Positions 1 through 7,189 of a stretch of DNA of 11,807 bases are shown here, piece after piece. Position numbers and translations under genes: made by a program. This DNA comes from Salibacteraceae bacterium (lineage in GTDB: Bacteria > Bacteroidota > Bacteroidia > Flavobacteriales_G > Salibacteraceae): positions 1-11,807 of the forward strand of contig JALRDM010000071.1 of assembly GCA_023262195.1 (NCBI GenBank). The letters are read 5' to 3'. How positions within the stretch are numbered: the first letter of the stretch is position 1; each line of letters opens with the position of its first letter. Under the pieces are notes generated by a model. That model was not told where the DNA came from and searched no databases. It worked only from the letters and a program-made list of their open reading frames with translations.

Positions 1-1339
1 TGTAGGTTTTAAATCCACCGCCATCAATGCTATATTCCACCGACTTAACACCAGAGGCATCATCACGAGTTCGAAGAGTAATATCGCTCTCGCTGGTGAT
101 GAACAATGTATCACGATCCATAAATTGAGGGTTGGCGTAAATTATTCCTGTTTCAGGACCTTCATTATCCATAAATACATTGATGTATTTGTTTCCACTT
201 AAGTTCTCCACCAAATCGTTGGCATCATACTTAACATTGTGTACACCACGAACGTCTGGCATCTTAAACTCAGAGCTATAAGTACCTCGTTCTCCTCCAT
301 CAATTCTGTAATAGATGTTCTTCACCCCAGCCTTATTATCAGTGGCAGCTAGAGCAATTGTTGTTCTAGGTGAGATGTATAAGTAGTTTCCTTTATACTG
401 ATCACCCTTCACTTCATGCGTAGGTACGGGGGGAATTCGATCCAAATAAAACTTGAATGTGCTTGCGCTTGCACCGCCATCTCCACCTTCCATGTTCTTC
501 ACATTATCTAAGGCATAATATTTAAAAACGTGCTCTCCATCACCAAGTCCGGTCATGGGCACCTGACCATAGTATCCTTTAGAATTACCTCCGTCAAAGT
601 TGTAATATGTGGTCTTTACTCCACTCAAATTATCTGTGCTTGTCAGCTTAAGCTTTGTACCTGGTGCAAGTATGTTTCCACCTTTATTGATCCCTACAAC
701 TTCATAGGTAGTTTTTGGGGCCGTCAAGTCAACCGTGAAGTCTGAAGACTTAGCCTTCTCATCATTTCCAACATAATCTACTGAGTAGTAATAGAGCGTT
801 TGAGCACCTTCTTTTGATACGCTCACATCATTGCTGTAATCGCTGTATCCACCACCAAGTGCATACTGAGTATTCTTCACACCTGAAACACCATCTCTAG
901 GTGTCAACGAGAAGGTCAAGTTTTTTCCAAAATAAGTTGTCCCTCCTGAGGTATATCTGGGCGCGTTGTCAAATCTCAGCGTAGTAACAGGCGCTAAACC
1001 ATCTGCGTTAACTTCATATAAAACCTCCTGTAAGGGCTGCACTGTTTTACCTGTTTCTGGGTCAACTGCGTACTTACTCCTGATGTAGTTTGGACCTTCC
1101 GTATCCAAATACATTGGCTCAGAATATTCTGGTTTCTTTCCCTTAAGGTCGTAGTTCTTACCATTTGGTTCCGTAGAAAATTTAAGATACATGGGCAGTT
1201 GCTTCTGCACATAAATATCGCCTTCACCATTGATGTAAACCTGCTTTTCAAAGCTGGGTTTAGACGGTTCTGATTGCGCAAAAACCACTACTGATAATGC
1301 GCTCAGCATTGCTGAAGATAAGTACTTGAGTTGCTTCAT
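1..1339 (-). CDS. Secreted protein with OmpL47-like repeats (3' end outside window)
   Basis: The frame is open for 446 codons from the ATG at 1337-1339 to the left edge, so the C-terminus is missing. Residues 1-21 form a signal peptide (Lys-rich start, hydrophobic core, FAQ junction, likely cut after Ala21), so the protein is exported. Four degenerate repeats carry the pattern D-x-x-[SA]-G-V-K-x-x-x-Y-x-x-[DG]-G-G, at about residues 149-164, 236-251, 334-349 and 426-441, roughly 87-98 residues apart. Between them lie beta-rich stretches ending in Y-[SA]-x-D-x-x-x-N, the layout of OmpL47-type or Ig-like extracellular repeats. Residues 22-118 are a separate N-terminal part that I do not recognise. 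A role in surface structure or adhesion is inference; no catalytic motif is visible. In this phylum such proteins often end in a type IX secretion sorting domain, but that end is not in view. It lies just downstream of the rplT terminator and so is probably transcribed independently. Confidence 0.8.
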   Translation of the reverse strand, partial: MKQLKYLSSAMLSALSVVVFAQSEPSKPSFEKQVYINGEGDIYVQKQLPMYLKFSTEPNGKNYDLKGKKPEYSEPMYLDTEGPNYIRSKYAVDPETGKTVQPLQEVLYEVNADGLAPVTTLRFDNAPRYTSGGTTYFGKNLTFSLTPRDGVSGVKNTQYALGGGYSDYSNDVSVSKEGAQTLYYYSVDYVGNDEKAKSSDFTVDLTAPKTTYEVVGINKGGNILAPGTKLKLTSTDNLSGVKTTYYNFDGGNSKGYYGQVPMTGLGDGEHVFKYYALDNVKNMEGGDGGASASTFKFYLDRIPPVPTHEVKGDQYKGNYLYISPRTTIALAATDNKAGVKNIYYRIDGGERGTYSSEFKMPDVRGVHNVKYDANDLVENLSGNKYINVFMDNEGPETGIIYANPQFMDRDTLFITSESDITLRTRDDASGVKSVEYSIDGGGFKTY

Positions 1340-1355
1340 AGGTTATTCGTTTCAG

Positions 1356-1373
1356 TTCCTTTCGAAAAAGGAA
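1356..1373 (-). other. Leader hairpin with TTCG tetraloop
   Basis: A perfect 7-bp stem (TTCCTTT/AAAGGAA) closes a TTCG loop on the minus strand, 17 bases before the start codon of the secreted protein. There is no U-run after it, so it is not an obvious terminator. If the weak -7-like box TATACTTG at 1376-1383 is used, the hairpin would sit at the extreme 5' end of the mRNA, where it could protect the transcript. That role is inferred. Confidence 0.35.
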
Positions 1374-1385
1374 AACAAGTATAGG

Positions 1386-1415
1386 AATAAAAAAGGGAGC
1401 ATAAGCGCTCCCTTT
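1386..1415 (-). terminator. Rho-independent terminator after rplT
   Basis: On the minus strand a 9-bp perfect stem, AAAGGGAGC (1407-1415) with GCTCCCTTT (1392-1400), closes a 6-base loop and runs into a U-rich tail. It lies 23 bases after the rplT stop codon and ends the thrS-infC-rpmI-rplT unit. Unlike in E. coli, pheS does not follow. Confidence 0.88.
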
Positions 1416-1438
1416 CAGTAGATTAAGTCAGTTTTCAG

Positions 1439-1783
1439 TTATTTGATTTTATCGCAAATTGCTTTGAAGGCATCGGGATGATTCATAGCTAAATCAGCCA
1501 ATACTTTTCGGTTTAGCTCGATGTTCGCACTTGAAGCTTTACCCATAAACTGGCTGTAAGACATTCCATTGATCCGAGCGCCTGCGTTGATTCTTTGAAT
1601 CCAAAGTGCTCTAAAGTTTCTTTTCTTGAGTTTACGACCGGTGTAACTATACAGCTGAGCTTTCTCAACTGCGTTCTTAGATACGGTCCACACATTCTTT
1701 CTGCGACCAAAGTATCCTTTGGCCTGCTTCATGATTTTCTTACGTCTTGCTCGTGACGCTACACTATTTACTGATCTTGGCAT
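1439..1783 (-). CDS. rplT: 50S ribosomal protein L20
   Basis: 114 residues, close to the usual 115-120 of bacterial L20. The N-terminal tail is Arg/Lys-rich, as in the family (starts MPRSVN, then [20 protein letters not shown]). It continues through the conserved region around [12 protein letters not shown] (about residues 60-71) and a C-terminal globular part. L20 binds 23S rRNA early in large-subunit assembly and in several bacteria also represses its own operon. The ATG at 1781-1783 is the only sensible start; its leader is A-rich with no Shine-Dalgarno sequence. It is the last gene of the infC-rpmI-rplT cluster and is separated from rpmI by a rather long 104-base spacer containing a hairpin. 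Confidence 0.98.
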   Translation of the reverse strand: MPRSVNSVASRARRKKIMKQAKGYFGRRKNVWTVSKNAVEKAQLYSYTGRKLKKRNFRALWIQRINAGARINGMSYSQFMGKASSANIELNRKVLADLAMNHPDAFKAICDKIK

Positions 1784-1856
1784 TTTATTTTTTGTTTTTG
1801 GTCTAAAGCGCCTTTAAATTATTGGACTTAAAGCTCGAGACCGGGTTTAACACTAT

Positions 1857-1873
1857 CCCGAATGGAATTCGGG
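1857..1873 (-). promoter_or_regulatory. Hairpin in the rpmI-rplT spacer
   Basis: CCCGAAT and ATTCGGG form a perfect 7-bp stem with a 3-base loop, 14 bases after the rpmI stop codon. No U-run follows on the minus strand, so it is unlikely to be a terminator. It could be an RNA-processing site or part of an L20 or L35 feedback element. L20 autoregulation is known in other bacteria, but its use here is inference. Confidence 0.35.
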
Positions 1874-1887
1874 AAAACCATTTTTAT

Positions 1888-2085
1888 TTACTTGAGATTC
1901 AAAAGCGTTTTGATGTTGTTCTCATCAGCAGGATGCACAAGTGCAGCCTTACCTAGACGCTTCTTTTGCACCGTCTCCTTCTTAGTTAGGATGTGGCGCT
2001 TAAACGCTTTCTTTCTCTTAATTTTTCCAGTGGCTGTAAGCTTGAATCGCTTTTTAGCGCTGGAATTTGTCTTCATTTTAGGCAT
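1888..2085 (-). CDS. rpmI: 50S ribosomal protein L35
   Basis: 65 residues, the standard length for L35. The sequence has the family signature: start [15 protein letters not shown], a basic middle ([14 protein letters not shown]) and the K-x-R-L-G-K-x-x-x-V motif near residues 43-52. It is a small, very basic component of the 50S subunit. It lies 30 bases after infC and before rplT, the conserved order of this operon. The ATG at 2083-2085 gives the canonical N-terminus. An AGGA sits close upstream, but spacing is short and this phylum rarely uses Shine-Dalgarno pairing. Confidence 0.98.
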   Translation of the reverse strand: MPKMKTNSSAKKRFKLTATGKIKRKKAFKRHILTKKETVQKKRLGKAALVHPADENNIKTLLNLK

Positions 2086-2115
2086 TACTTCCTAGTTTTT
2101 ATATCGACTTAACTA

Positions 2116-2658
2116 CTACTTTTTCTTCTTAGGGGCAAGCATCATAATCATGCGCTTTCCTTCCAGTTTTGGCATCTGCTCCACTGTACCCAATTCTTCG
2201 AGTTCAGTAGCTAATCTCAAGAGTAGAATCTCGCCTTTGTCCTTAAACAAGATCGAGCGTCCTCTAAAGAACACAAACGCCTTAATTTTAAAGCCATCCT
2301 CCAAGAACTTGACTGCGTGTTTTTTCTTAAACTCATAGTCATGCTCATCAGTGTTTGGTCCAAATCTTATCTCTTTAACTACGACCTTTTGCGCCTTATT
2401 CTTAATCTCCTTTTGCTTCTTCTTTTGATCGTACAAGAATTTCTTGTAGTCCAAAATTTTGGCAATAGGTGGATCCGCTTTCTCAGATATCAATACCAAG
2501 TCAAGATCTGCATCCTTCGCTTTGGCGATGGCAGCTTGCGTGGTCATGATCTTTGGTTCACCTCCTTCTTGCACTACTCTCACTTGCTGAGCGTAGATGC
2601 GTTCGTTGATTTTGTGCTCCGGTTCGCGTTGAATCGGCCTTCTTTGGGGTCGTCTAAT
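2116..2658 (-). CDS. infC: Translation initiation factor IF-3, start codon ATT
   Basis: IF-3 binds the 30S subunit, blocks premature 50S joining and checks start-codon and initiator-tRNA fidelity. The reading gives 180 residues, the same as E. coli IF-3. Residues 16-28 (HKINERIYAQQVR) begin the N-domain, followed by DADLDLVLIS, PPIAKILDYKKFLYDQ and a Lys-rich linker. The C-domain holds VKEIRFGPNTDEHDYEFK and ends MIMMLAPKKKK. The frame is open upstream only to a TAA at 2662-2664, and no ATG or TTG occurs before the N-domain. The first GTG (2581-2583) would delete the conserved HKIN start, so I place the start at ATT 2656-2658, giving the basic leader M-RRPQRRPIQRE. ATT as the infC start is well known in E. 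coli, where it lets IF-3 repress its own translation. Another ATT at 2632-2634 is a less likely start. The gene begins 16 bases after thrS. Confidence 0.95.
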   Translation of the reverse strand: MRRPQRRPIQREPEHKINERIYAQQVRVVQEGGEPKIMTTQAAIAKAKDADLDLVLISEKADPPIAKILDYKKFLYDQKKKQKEIKNKAQKVVVKEIRFGPNTDEHDYEFKKKHAVKFLEDGFKIKAFVFFRGRSILFKDKGEILLLRLATELEELGTVEQMPKLEGKRMIMMLAPKKKK

Positions 2659-2674
2659 TACTTAATTATTTTAG

Positions 2675-4615
2675 TTAAACTGATAAAATTTCGTTCACAT
2701 CATTTTGAATGAACTTGGCAAACTCTTCAACCGACATGGTTCCTTGATCTCCCTCTCCTTGCTTGCGTATAGAAACTAGTCCTTCTTCAAGCTCTTTCTC
2801 ACCTATGATTAACATGTACGGAACCTTTGCTAACTCCGCATCACGTATCTTTCTACCTACTTTCTCTCCCCTGTCGTCTAAAGAGGCGCGAATATCGTAA
2901 TTCTCAAGGGATTGCAAAATGTTTTTACATCCCTCGTTAAATTTATCTGAGATGGGCAAAATGCGCACTTGCTCCGGTGCTAACCAAAGTGGAAACTTTC
3001 CAGCATAATGCTCTATCAAAAATCCAATAAAACGCTCATGAGTACCTAGTGGAGCGCGATGTATAACAATTGGATGTTCATTTTCGTTATTGGAATTCGT
3101 ATAGGTGAGGTTAAAGCTCAATGGTTGAGCAAAATCTACTTGATTTGTGGCTAGAGTAAACTCCCTACCAATTACACTATAAATCTGAACATCAATCTTA
3201 GGTCCATAAAACGCAGCTTCGTCTTCCACTTCCTTGAAAGGAATACCAGATTCCACCAACACCTCGCGCACCATATCTTCTGTTTCTTTCCAAAGCTTTG
3301 GGTTGTCTACATATTTCTTTCCTAATTTCTCAGGCGAATGGGTAGAAAACCGCATTATGTACTTGTCAATTCCGAAAATCTTAAAGTACTTCAAATACAT
3401 GTCATTTACGGCCCTAAACTCATCCGCAAATTGCTCTTTGGTGCAATAAATATGTGCATCATTCATTTGTAAAGAGCGCACCCGCATGAGACCAAAAAGC
3501 TCCCCAGATTTTTCATATCGATAGCATGTACCATATTCAGCCAAGCGGAGTGGCAAATCCTTATAACTTTTTGGGGTCGCGTCAAAGATTTTATGGTGAT
3601 GCGGACAGTTCATGGATTTTAGATAGTATGTAGACCCATCCAATTCCATCGGAGGAAACATACTGTCTTTATAATATGGCAGGTGACCCGAGGTGATATA
3701 CAAGTTTTCTTTGGCAATGTGTGGAGACTTCACTCGGTGATACCCAGCTTTCTTTTCGGTGGTTTTTGCAAGCTCCTCAAGCTGTTCGATAAGAAATGCA
3801 CCTTTTGGAAGCCATAACGGCAACCCAGGCCCAACATCATCATCGAATGCAAATAGTTCCAGCTCCTTTCCAATCTTTCTATGGTCTCGTTGCTTTGCCT
3901 CCTCAAGCAGCTTTAAATACTCATCAAGCTCTCCTTGCTTAGGAAAGGTAATTCCATAAATACGGGTTAGCATTGGGTTGTTTTCATCACCCCTCCAATA
4001 TGCTCCAGCGACACTGAGCAGCTTTACGGCTTTTATATATCCAGTGTGGGGAATATGCGGTCCACGGCACAAATCGGTAAACTCACCCTGAGTATAAAAC
4101 GTGATGTTGCCATCTTCTAAATCATCAATTAGCTCGAGCTTATACTCATCATCCTTTTCCTTGAAGTATACAATGGCTTCTTCCTTTGGGATATTTTTTC
4201 GGACGTACTCGTTTTTCTGGCGTGCAAGCTCAATCATTTTCTTTTCCACCTTGGGCAGATCAGCCTCGCTGAACTCATGATCCATGAAATCGATGTCATA
4301 GTAAAACCCGTTTTCAATGGGCGGCCCTATCGCCAGCTTGATGCCTGGATATAAAGCCTCCAATGCTTCAGCCATTAAATGTGCAGAGCTGTGCCACATG
4401 GTAGACTTCCCATCCTCGTCTTTCCAAGTAAGTAAATTTACACTTGAGTCTTCGGTGATTGGTCGGTTGGCGTCCCAAACTTCTCCGTTTACCTTAGCAG
4501 ATAAAACATTTCTGGCTAATCCTTCACTGATGCTTTTTGCCACATCCATGGCAGACACGCCACGCTCAAACTCTTTGATGCTGCCATCGGGCAGACTTAT
4601 TTTCACATTACTCAT
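2675..4615 (-). CDS. thrS: Threonyl-tRNA synthetase
   Basis: 646 residues, a full-length bacterial ThrRS, which charges tRNA-Thr with threonine in the cytoplasm. The order is: TGS domain (about 1-62); editing domain with H75-x3-H79 and the C183/H187 pair (DLCRGPH); class II catalytic core (about 245-540); and the HGTP-type anticodon-binding domain (about 545-646). The zinc that selects threonine would be held by C337 (NCPHHH), H388 (NDAH) and H519 (IHRA), and all three are present. The local forms NCPHHHKIF and QMNDAHIY differ from the E. coli NCPGHVQIF and TQDDAHIF, and are what I associate with Bacteroidota. It heads the operon with infC, rpmI and rplT, the classic arrangement. No T-box leader is present: the 5' leader is too short. 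Confidence 0.98.
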   Translation of the reverse strand: MSNVKISLPDGSIKEFERGVSAMDVAKSISEGLARNVLSAKVNGEVWDANRPITEDSSVNLLTWKDEDGKSTMWHSSAHLMAEALEALYPGIKLAIGPPIENGFYYDIDFMDHEFSEADLPKVEKKMIELARQKNEYVRKNIPKEEAIVYFKEKDDEYKLELIDDLEDGNITFYTQGEFTDLCRGPHIPHTGYIKAVKLLSVAGAYWRGDENNPMLTRIYGITFPKQGELDEYLKLLEEAKQRDHRKIGKELELFAFDDDVGPGLPLWLPKGAFLIEQLEELAKTTEKKAGYHRVKSPHIAKENLYITSGHLPYYKDSMFPPMELDGSTYYLKSMNCPHHHKIFDATPKSYKDLPLRLAEYGTCYRYEKSGELFGLMRVRSLQMNDAHIYCTKEQFADEFRAVNDMYLKYFKIFGIDKYIMRFSTHSPEKLGKKYVDNPKLWKETEDMVREVLVESGIPFKEVEDEAAFYGPKIDVQIYSVIGREFTLATNQVDFAQPLSFNLTYTNSNNENEHPIVIHRAPLGTHERFIGFLIEHYAGKFPLWLAPEQVRILPISDKFNEGCKNILQSLENYDIRASLDDRGEKVGRKIRDAELAKVPYMLIIGEKELEEGLVSIRKQGEGDQGTMSVEEFAKFIQNDVNEILSV

Positions 4616-4635
4616 ACTATTCGAAAATGGGTCGG

Positions 4636-4643
4636 CAAAAGTA
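4636..4643 (-). promoter_or_regulatory. thrS: Possible -7 box of the thrS operon promoter
   Basis: The minus strand reads TACTTTTG, an exact match to the Bacteroidota -7 consensus TAnnTTTG, ending 20 bases before the thrS ATG. No clear TTG -33 box is seen at the usual distance, so support is moderate. It lies just downstream of a possible terminator for the channel gene, which suits an operon boundary. Confidence 0.4.
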
Positions 4644-4663
4644 AACTTACTTACTTGGCCGCT

Positions 4664-4692
4664 AAATAAAATTGATGGCTAAAAATCATCAA
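4664..4692 (-). terminator. Weak possible terminator after the channel gene
   Basis: A 6-bp stem, TTGATG/CATCAA (4687-4692 with 4672-4677), has a 9-base loop and is followed on the minus strand by TTTTATTT. It sits 10 bases past the stop codon. The stem is short and AT-rich, so termination may be partial. Confidence 0.35.
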
Positions 4693-4701
4693 GGATTATG
4701 A

Positions 4702-6348
4702 TTAACGCAGAACCTTTCGGACGAATGCCACCGAAAAATACCCCATGAGAAATACTCCAACGTATCCCTCAATACTCGCAAAAACACGCATGATTCCCAC
4801 AGGATAAAACTCACCATAACCAATAGTGAGAAAGGTGATGGCACTGTAATAAAATGCTTTGGCTACATCGTTCATTCCGGCAAGCACTTCTCCCCCACCA
4901 GTGTCAATGTATGTATCGGCAACTAGTGGGAGAAAGAGATAGATCAGACTAAACAATGAGTAAACCACACCCACCGAAAAGAGCACCCTTGTGGGTTCGG
5001 TGGCATACAAGCCAACTTTATCGAATATCAGCCACTTTGTAAACATCACGGGATAAGCCCAGACAGCATTTTTTGGATCACGCTCAACGGCATACTGTAA
5101 ATCAGCCTTTAATTCGTAGCGCTTATACCATATGTATGCCTTGTCTTCATCGGCATATCTACCTGTAGCGTTGTACGACTCTTTTAGGATTAAAAACTGC
5201 TCAGACTTTTGCTTGAGTGTTGAATCTGGTTGGCTCTGTATAAGCTTCAAGACACCGTTTTCTCTCCAATCGATGTATAGATTGCCCAAATTTCGCATGC
5301 CTTTCAGTTCTAAAGACTGAATCTTGACCGGACACCTATCCGTAGGCATGATGTCCACAATGTCTCTGACAATGGTGTGAGACAAATCAATTTTACCAAC
5401 ACGGTCAACTCTCAAATCAACATAACTATTGAACTGACACAATTGGAATGAAAGCTTGCGCGCTGTGGTATTGAAGAATAATAATTTACCCTGACCAAAC
5501 TCAACATTGTCAAAGATGAAATCAGACTCGCTGGCCACATCACTAAAGTTCACATCCCCATTTCCGAATTGAGAAGATCTAAAAACTGCCTTTCCACTTC
5601 TAAAGTCAGCTTCAGAAAAATCAATAAATCCATCTCCAAAATCAACACGCTTAAAATCGACCTTACCATGACCAAAATCTACGCGCTTGAAGGAAACTTC
5701 GCCACCACCAAACCTTGCCTTATCAAATGACAAACTACCATCACCAAATGTGCTGTAGTGAAAGTCAACACTTCCTTCGCCAAAATGAGTTTCCTTGAAC
5801 GTTACTTTCTGAGCGCTAAATGAAGCACTTATAAACTCTACATCACCGGAGCCAAAAGATGTGTTGTTAAATGAAATGGATTTTGACTTAACATCGATGT
5901 AGTGAAAGTTGATCTTACCTGAACCAAATTGACAGGCCTCAAATGTGGTTGAATCTGCTTCGAATTTGGCATGATAAAACGAAAGCGGTCCGTCTCCAAA
6001 AAGGCATTGATCAAAGCTGGTCTTTTGTCCAGTAAATTTTGCATGAACAAAGTCCACACCCTTTTCAATATCAAAATAAGCTCCTTGGGCGTTTAGGTCC
6101 CTTAATTCAACCAAGTCTGTCTCCGCTAGGCCTCTATCTTGCCTGTATAGTGAAAGTGAAAAGTCTTTGATGTAGCAACCTTCAAGGTTAAGGGTTTCAT
6201 GTTCGTCAATCTGTTTATAAACAGTTGCTAAATCCAACACCTGTAGAATACGCCTTTCTCTCTGCCGGCCAGTAAGATCCGTAATGCTCACTTCGACCAT
6301 ATTCGAATTGGCTTCAGTAAAAAAACGGAGGGCGGTTTTTGTGATCAC
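4702..6348 (-). CDS. Potassium-channel-like protein with N-terminal 12-residue-repeat beta-solenoid
   Basis: 548 residues. Residues 92-296 hold about seventeen tandem 12-residue units, consensus F-G-x-G-x-[VIL]-x-F-x4; aromatic spacing alternates 7 and 5. The pattern resembles pentapeptide-repeat beta-helices but has a different period. After a less regular stretch comes a charged helical linker (about 380-420, with SYNATGRYADEDKAYIWYKR). Next are an amphipathic segment (428-445), TM1 (about 454-475), a pore helix, the filter T508-I-G-Y-G512 and TM2 (about 520-542), with only RKVLR after it. The TxGYG filter and 2-TM layout are those of the ion-channel family PF07885, so K+ selectivity is the best prediction. 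No RCK or cyclic-nucleotide domain is present; the N-terminal solenoid is probably the cytoplasmic sensing or assembly domain (inference). M17 is an alternative start. The gene follows the TerC gene by 39 bases and may be co-transcribed. Confidence is high for the channel domain, low for gating. Confidence 0.88.
   Translation of the reverse strand: MITKTALRFFTEANSNMVEVSITDLTGRQRERRILQVLDLATVYKQIDEHETLNLEGCYIKDFSLSLYRQDRGLAETDLVELRDLNAQGAYFDIEKGVDFVHAKFTGQKTSFDQCLFGDGPLSFYHAKFEADSTTFEACQFGSGKINFHYIDVKSKSISFNNTSFGSGDVEFISASFSAQKVTFKETHFGEGSVDFHYSTFGDGSLSFDKARFGGGEVSFKRVDFGHGKVDFKRVDFGDGFIDFSEADFRSGKAVFRSSQFGNGDVNFSDVASESDFIFDNVEFGQGKLLFFNTTARKLSFQLCQFNSYVDLRVDRVGKIDLSHTIVRDIVDIMPTDRCPVKIQSLELKGMRNLGNLYIDWRENGVLKLIQSQPDSTLKQKSEQFLILKESYNATGRYADEDKAYIWYKRYELKADLQYAVERDPKNAVWAYPVMFTKWLIFDKVGLYATEPTRVLFSVGVVYSLFSLIYLFLPLVADTYIDTGGGEVLAGMNDVAKAFYYSAITFLTIGYGEFYPVGIMRVFASIEGYVGVFLMGYFSVAFVRKVLR
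5461..6075 (-). repeat. Coding tandem repeat, 36-bp (12-residue) period
   Basis: The stretch coding residues 92-296 of the channel-like protein is built of about seventeen 36-base units. Clear successive units begin FGEGSVDF, FGDGSLSF, FGGGEVSF, FGHGKVDF, FGDGFIDF and FGNGDVNF. One unit is 11 residues and the last is eroded. Adjacent units near 5641-5712 are also visibly similar at DNA level, while most others have diverged, so the array is old but contains a more recent duplication. Confidence 0.85.
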
Positions 6349-6387
6349 TTGATTGCTGTGGACTAAGGTGGGTTTTTCTGATGATAA

Positions 6388-7098
6388 TTATGTGCGTTTT
6401 CTCCTAAGTCGGATATTTAATATCTCTACCCCTAGAGAGAAAAACACGGCAAAATAGATATAGCCTTTAGGGACTTCGTAGTGCAAGCTTTCGACCAAAA
6501 GCATAAAACCAATTAGTATTAGAAAAGACAAGGCCAACATCTGGAGAGTGGGGTATCGGTCGATAGTGCGGCTAATTGATTTGGCAAAAAACATCATAAT
6601 GATGATTGAGATAACCACGGCTGTGATCATTACGGGCAAGTCACGACTCATACCCACGGCTGTGAGTATCGAATCGAAAGAAAACACAACATCGAGTATT
6701 ACGATTTGCACAATTACGGCTGAAAAACCGCGAGGCTTGTTGTTTCCACCCAATTCATGTTCACTTTTTTCAACCTTGTCGTGGATTTCAGTAATGCTTT
6801 TTGCCAAAAGAAACAAACCGCCACCGGCCAAAATCAAATCACGCCCCGATACCTCATGACCGAATATTTCAAAAAGAGGAGCGGTAAAACCAATGATGTA
6901 GGATATTCCCATAAGCATGATAATCCTTACGATTAATGCCAATGCCAAACCAATGGTTCTCGCCTTAGATTGCTGATGCTCAGGAAGCTTATTTGAAACG
7001 ATAGAAATGAAGATGATATTGTCAACTCCGAGTACAATCTCTAAGAAGGTAAGAGTCAAAAGTGCTATCCAAGCTTCTGGGTTGAGAAAAATTTCCAT
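6388..7098 (-). CDS. TerC-family integral membrane protein, probable metal-ion exporter
   Basis: 236 residues, typical for the short TerC proteins (YkoY/YgdQ type). The two family signatures are present: E20-I-V-L-G-V-D26-N near the N-terminus and I-L-D136-V-V-F-S-F-D142-S in the middle. Their acidic residues lie in membrane helices and are thought to bind metal. About seven hydrophobic segments can be seen, with a short polar loop at about 105-124 and a basic C-terminal tail (RLRRKRT). Characterised relatives export Mn2+ or help load metal onto exported proteins; the name comes from tellurium resistance, which should not be assumed here. The ATG at 7096-7098 gives the conserved N-terminus. 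The channel-like gene follows after 39 bases on the same strand. No other tellurite-resistance genes are nearby. Confidence 0.93.
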   Translation of the reverse strand: MEIFLNPEAWIALLTLTFLEIVLGVDNIIFISIVSNKLPEHQQSKARTIGLALALIVRIIMLMGISYIIGFTAPLFEIFGHEVSGRDLILAGGGLFLLAKSITEIHDKVEKSEHELGGNNKPRGFSAVIVQIVILDVVFSFDSILTAVGMSRDLPVMITAVVISIIIMMFFAKSISRTIDRYPTLQMLALSFLILIGFMLLVESLHYEVPKGYIYFAVFFSLGVEILNIRLRRKRT

Positions 7099-7138
7099 TC
7101 TGTTTTTTTCTAAGACTTTGCTAAACTAAAGTTTTGAG

Positions 7139-7167
7139 CAAAAAAAAGCCCCGAATAATCGGGGCTT
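7139..7167 (-). terminator. Strong rho-independent terminator after the small lipoprotein gene
   Basis: On the minus strand a 9-bp perfect GC-rich stem, AAGCCCCGA (7159-7167) with TCGGGGCTT (7146-7154), has a 4-base loop and is followed by a run of U. It lies 22 bases after the lipoprotein stop and 40 bases before the TerC start, so it isolates the lipoprotein gene. Confidence 0.92.
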
Positions 7168-7189
7168 AGCTTTTAAGATTTAATTGAGA

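Noticed and set aside
994..1281. 95-codon minus-strand frame and similar shadow frames inside large genes
   Set aside because: They lie in alternative frames of well supported genes and show no domain, signal peptide or start context.
4616..4701. T-box riboswitch before thrS
   Set aside because: The region between the channel gene and thrS is only 86 bases, and a T-box leader needs far more. No T-box sequence or specifier stem is visible.
5461..6075. Canonical pentapeptide repeats (A[DN]LXX)
   Set aside because: The period is 12 residues with 7+5 aromatic spacing, not 5, so the region is described as a related but distinct solenoid repeat.
6388..7098. Tellurite resistance operon
   Set aside because: Only a TerC-family gene is present, with no terA, terB, terD, terZ or tehA-like genes. 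The family is widespread and mostly unrelated to tellurite.
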